Source: Rhizophlyctis rosea (taxonomy: Eukaryota; Chytridiomycota; Chytridiomycetes; Rhizophlyctidales; Rhizophlyctidaceae). From it: a DNA stretch of 50,698 bases. The first letter of the stretch is position 1. Every line of letters starts with the position of its first letter. The notes below the pieces were generated by a model. That model did no database searches, had not been told where the DNA came from, and worked only from the letters and a program-made list of their open reading frames with translations. The stretch spans positions 1-50,698 of the forward strand of contig JADGJC010000291.1 in NCBI GenBank assembly GCA_027596075.1, in the 5' to 3' direction. Below, one piece after another: positions 48,018 through 50,698 of this stretch. The position numbers and the translations under genes are program-made.

Positions 48018-48049
48018 AGAGTGTTTGTGAAAACATTCACAAACACTCT
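48018..48049. repeat. Perfect 14-bp palindrome with 4-nt spacer
   Basis: AGAGTGTTTGTGAA / AACA / TTCACAAACACTCT, exact on both arms. It is followed by GGTGGCAG, as in the shorter version at 7163-7178. It marks one side of the composite repeat carrying tRNA-like copy B. Confidence 0.9.
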
Positions 48050-48219
48050 GGTGGCAGAGTATTCGCTTGGTCAGCATCCACCTTCAAAGACATTGTACCC
48101 AAAAGTTCAACATCAAATCCATTCACAACACCATATTGATACTCTACAAACGCAAGCAACATCAAAATCAACAATCCACCAAAGCGAAACAACTCAACCA
48201 CACAAACATAACGAATAAT

Positions 48220-48296
48220 GACTTCGAAAGGGATTCGAACCCTTCCTCGCATCAACGCTCAAAACATTGACGTTATCCCACCAAGGGACCGGAGCC
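48220..48296 (-). ncRNA. tRNA-like element, copy B
   Basis: GGCTCCG pairs with CGAAGTC with one mismatch; B box GGTTCGAATCC is perfect. The middle stem GTCAATG/CGTTGAT encloses a 7-nt loop TTTTGAG, which would place UUG as anticodon. The D-arm is only UCCC/GGGA around UUGGU. Flank CAACTGGTTCT then CATATAACCAAT matches copy A. Confidence 0.6.
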
Positions 48297-48343
48297 AACT
48301 GGTTCTGCATATAACCAATAAGAGCTGATGACATGCGCTCCCA

Positions 48344-48450
48344 TCTCAACAAGAGGGAGGGGTGTAGAAGAAGGGGTGGGAATGGGGATGGGGGGGGGAT
48401 GCGGGAAGGAAAGGAAAGGGTGGGCACTGGGGGTAGGGTGGGGTATACCA
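48344..48450 (+). repeat. G-rich tract beside tRNA-like copy B
   Basis: Runs of G up to nine long with short spacers, in the same position and strand as the tract at 4310-4400. Confidence 0.7.
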
Positions 48451-48984
48451 ATCGGGCAAATGCCCAAATGATTCGACCTTGTCAAGATTGCCAAAATAGT
48501 GCGCAGGTTCAATCATAAATGAAAATCATCGAAAGATTATAAGTGGGAATTGATGACATGTCGGTGATGTGCGTTGGTGATGTGAGACGGCATTTTGTGA
48601 AGGAGCATCCCAAAACCTCCCATAAGTAAAGAAGTTGTCCGTCGGCCTCCCACCACCGGTATTGAGATCTTGAAACTGAACTCATGTTAACATGCGAAAA
48701 AGACAAAGTTTATTAGAGCTGCGCCGAAGCCCAAAGCATATACAATTCGTGCACAGCCACCCCTGAGTCACGCCCACTCATGCGATTAAACTAAAAAACG
48801 CAAAATGATGCAAATGCAGCACTCCACCGCCTGTGGCGATGCACGTGAAGCCCTAAAAATAACTATTTTCCTAATCAACGCACAAGCAAAACGACATGTG
48901 ATAACTACACGAATTCGTGGTTGGTCGTCTGTTCTCCCACAGCTTCCCCAGTGCCTCCGCAGCGAGTCACACCCCCGTAGCTGC

Positions 48985-49620
48985 TGGTCTAATAGACCTG
49001 CGTGATAATGAAGCAATACACACTCAAATGAACACGATGGTTAACTGTTTGGATGTATATTGAGATACCAATAATGAACAACATAACACGCACACGCACA
49101 TATGTACCACCCAAGGTGGCACAGGTGCGACAGAAAAACACGTAAGCGATCGACGTGATTACATAAGGGTCACGTGGATGCTTGTCAATAGACCTGCTTG
49201 AAGCAATACACACTCAAATGAACACGATGGTTAACTGTTTGGATGTATATTGAGATAATTGAATACTGAACAACATAATACACACACACGCACGAGCACA
49301 TATGTCACTCAAGGGGACACATGTGCGACAGAAACACACGTAAGCGATTGACGTGATTACATAAAAGTCACACAATCCTGACTAAGCTAATGAATTAGTC
49401 ACATGCTAATCTATCTAACCAATCACGTGACACTTGCGAACTACCAGACGCGTCCTACCAGTCCGCATTCCTGCATTCTCCCCTTCGATTCTCCTCGTGC
49501 GAGAATTCGAACCAAACAGTGGAAGCGTGCACATCATGCGATACACGCAACGTAACTAAATCAACTGAGCCTCATGCGCTCCCTTTCACTTGAAGAAACT
49601 ACAATGCCAGTTCCTCCCCA
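48985..49620 (-). mobile_element. Putative 3' LTR region of the chromodomain retroelement
   Basis: Directly follows the stop of the pol-like frame on the minus strand. A purine tract (TTTTGGGGAGGAAC) then TGGCATTG could be the polypurine tract and LTR start. A segment of about 170 bp is repeated in tandem (about 49010-49175 and 49200-49370; both contain ACACGATGGTTAACTGTTTG and GACGTGATTACATAA). A hairpin (TTCGATTCTC/GAGAATTCGAA) lies near 49484-49511. The LTR limits are not proven because the other LTR is outside the window. Confidence 0.45.
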
Positions 49621-49625
49621 AAATC

Positions 49626-50698
49626 TTAGTTCACCCACAAAATCATTGCAGTGGTCGGACGACGCTTGCGAGCACGTACGGGCTCTTGTTCCATGCCGTG
49701 CTTGTCGCGGAACTCCTTCCAGAGTTCTGATGCTCCCGCAAGATTCTCAATAGATTCCCATGTCAACTCCGGGTACCCCTTCCATTTGGTGCGCCACTCG
49801 AAGCGCCTGCGCCTCCCGTACCACCTGATGTTGACCAATTCCTCCACTTCGAAGATTGGTACACCCTCCGTATCCAATTCTGGTGGTGGTTCATCGTACC
49901 AACGACGAAACAACTCCACGTGGAAGCGTGGATGCAACTCTGCCCAGCCCGTAGGAAGTTTCAACTCGATAGTTGTACCCTTCTGCGATACCACATCAAA
50001 CGGCCCGACCCACCGGTGTTGCCATTTGGCGGCAGGTCCGCCCTCCCCACGTGCCTTCAGGTTCAAGTTCTCCAAACTGAGGAACACTTTATCACCCGGG
50101 TTGTAACTCGGTGTCTCTTCCTGTTTGCAGTTTCCCTCATTCATTTGTTTCAAACGAGCCGCAAGGATCGCATCTTGTGCAGCCGCGCGCAACGCCGACG
50201 CTCCCTCCACGAACAGTTGTGCTTCCTCATGGGTGGACAGACTCATATCCGTGCCCATAGGAAACGTGGTTGGAATATACCCCATTGTTAACTCGAAAGG
50301 CGTATACCCCGTCCTGCTTGAGACGGTGGCATTCATGTGAAATTGAACATGTGGAACACATTCCAACCAATGGGACTGCGTGGCCCTCAACCGCAGAACT
50401 TTTGCCATATCCTGCTTCAATTTCTCCCAAGCTTCTTGACAAGCAGGCGTCCCAACCAACTTGTTGTTGACTGTATACGGCGGAAACTTGCGATGGTCGA
50501 TTTTCCCGCGTCCTGGTGCGCAGTACTTGACCACATCCGTCAAATACGTCTTCACCACGGAGTGGTTTGCGGAACCATGCTGTGCGCAGAAATTGAATGC
50601 ACCGAGCATACGGTCGACGGCGGCTATGCTTCGTGGTGGTGGAGCATCGAAGATTGGGTTCAACACACGCAGTCCCGGAGTTCTTGCTCCCCGACCAA
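49626..50698 (-). mobile_element. Chromodomain Ty3/Gypsy retrotransposon pol fragment, internally deleted
   Basis: The minus-strand frame is open to the window edge, so the element continues outside. It begins in the reverse-transcriptase connection region (DAPPPRS, MLGAFNFCAQH, LTDVVKYCAPG, TPACQEAWEKLKQ). It then passes directly into the end of integrase (LRATQSHWLECVPHVQFHMN, GYTPFELTMG), the GPF/Y-type module (WVGPFDVV, ELHPRFHVELFR) and a chromodomain (FEVEELVNIRW, TKWKGYPELTWESIENL). RNase H and the integrase catalytic core are missing, although the frame is kept. Chromodomains usually direct integration to marked chromatin. This copy cannot be autonomous as read. Confidence 0.9.

Noticed and set aside
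49484..49511. Fifth tRNA-like element (GGTTCGAATTC near the LTR)
   Set aside because: Only a B-box-like word within a simple hairpin; no acceptor stem or T arm matching the other four copies.

Overview
The window reads as eukaryotic nuclear DNA from a fungus, most likely an early-diverging (chytrid-like) one. The evidence is a yeast-type class II fructose-bisphosphate aldolase, a spliceosomal SmF gene, short introns (mostly 66-170 bp) with GTRNGT donors, a fungal-type mitochondrial phosphate carrier relic and a chromodomain Ty3/Gypsy element. The lineage is inferred from gene content; no rRNA or other marker is present. The window is gene-poor: about 10 convincing genes, several pseudogenes and long non-coding stretches full of decayed repeats.

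Layout. 0.1-2.7 kb: a four-exon minus-strand gene that reassembles into a 776-aa protein with a SANT/Myb-like N-terminus, a MICAL-like FAD-monooxygenase fold and a long C-terminal coiled coil. 3.9-4.4 kb: a repeat composed of a small palindrome, a tRNA-like segment and a G-rich tract; a second copy lies at 48.0-48.45 kb. 5.3-6.2 kb: a possible three-exon gene of unknown function. 9.6-11.3 kb: a seven-exon gene for a 350-aa polytopic membrane protein. 11.3-16.5 kb: mostly non-coding. 16.6-18.5 kb: the aldolase gene, whose 465-bp intron 2 carries a tandem repeat and an array of GC-rich mini-hairpins. 18.5-25.3 kb: gene-poor, with a diverged 1.1-kb tandem duplication. 25.3-26.0 kb: an Asn/Gly/Thr-rich hydrophilic repeat protein. 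27.6-28.3 kb: SmF, divergent from a small orphan gene at 28.6 kb. 29.3-29.9 kb: an unresolved membrane-protein gene or pseudogene. 30.6-31.2 kb: palindrome-rich repeats. 34.5-35.7 kb: a tRNA-like element and a cluster of multi-hairpin repeats. 35.7-36.4 kb: a phosphate-carrier pseudogene. 36.9-37.8 kb: a second SANT-like/coiled-coil gene. 39.3-43.9 kb: a tandem array of three ankyrin-repeat genes in graded decay. 49.0-50.7 kb: the end of a chromodomain retroelement with an internal deletion.

Aldolase (glycolysis) and SmF (splicing) are housekeeping genes. The most novel items are: (1) the SANT-like/MICAL-like/coiled-coil fusion and its relative at 37 kb sharing the N-terminal module; (2) four same-strand tRNA-like elements whose anticodon-arm-like hairpins vary in sequence but keep pairing; (3) the 35.1-35.7 kb repeats that conserve dyads rather than sequence; (4) the organelle-style GC hairpin array inside a nuclear intron. 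Exon models were built by hand from splice signals, phase agreement and family alignment; no transcript data or database search was used.
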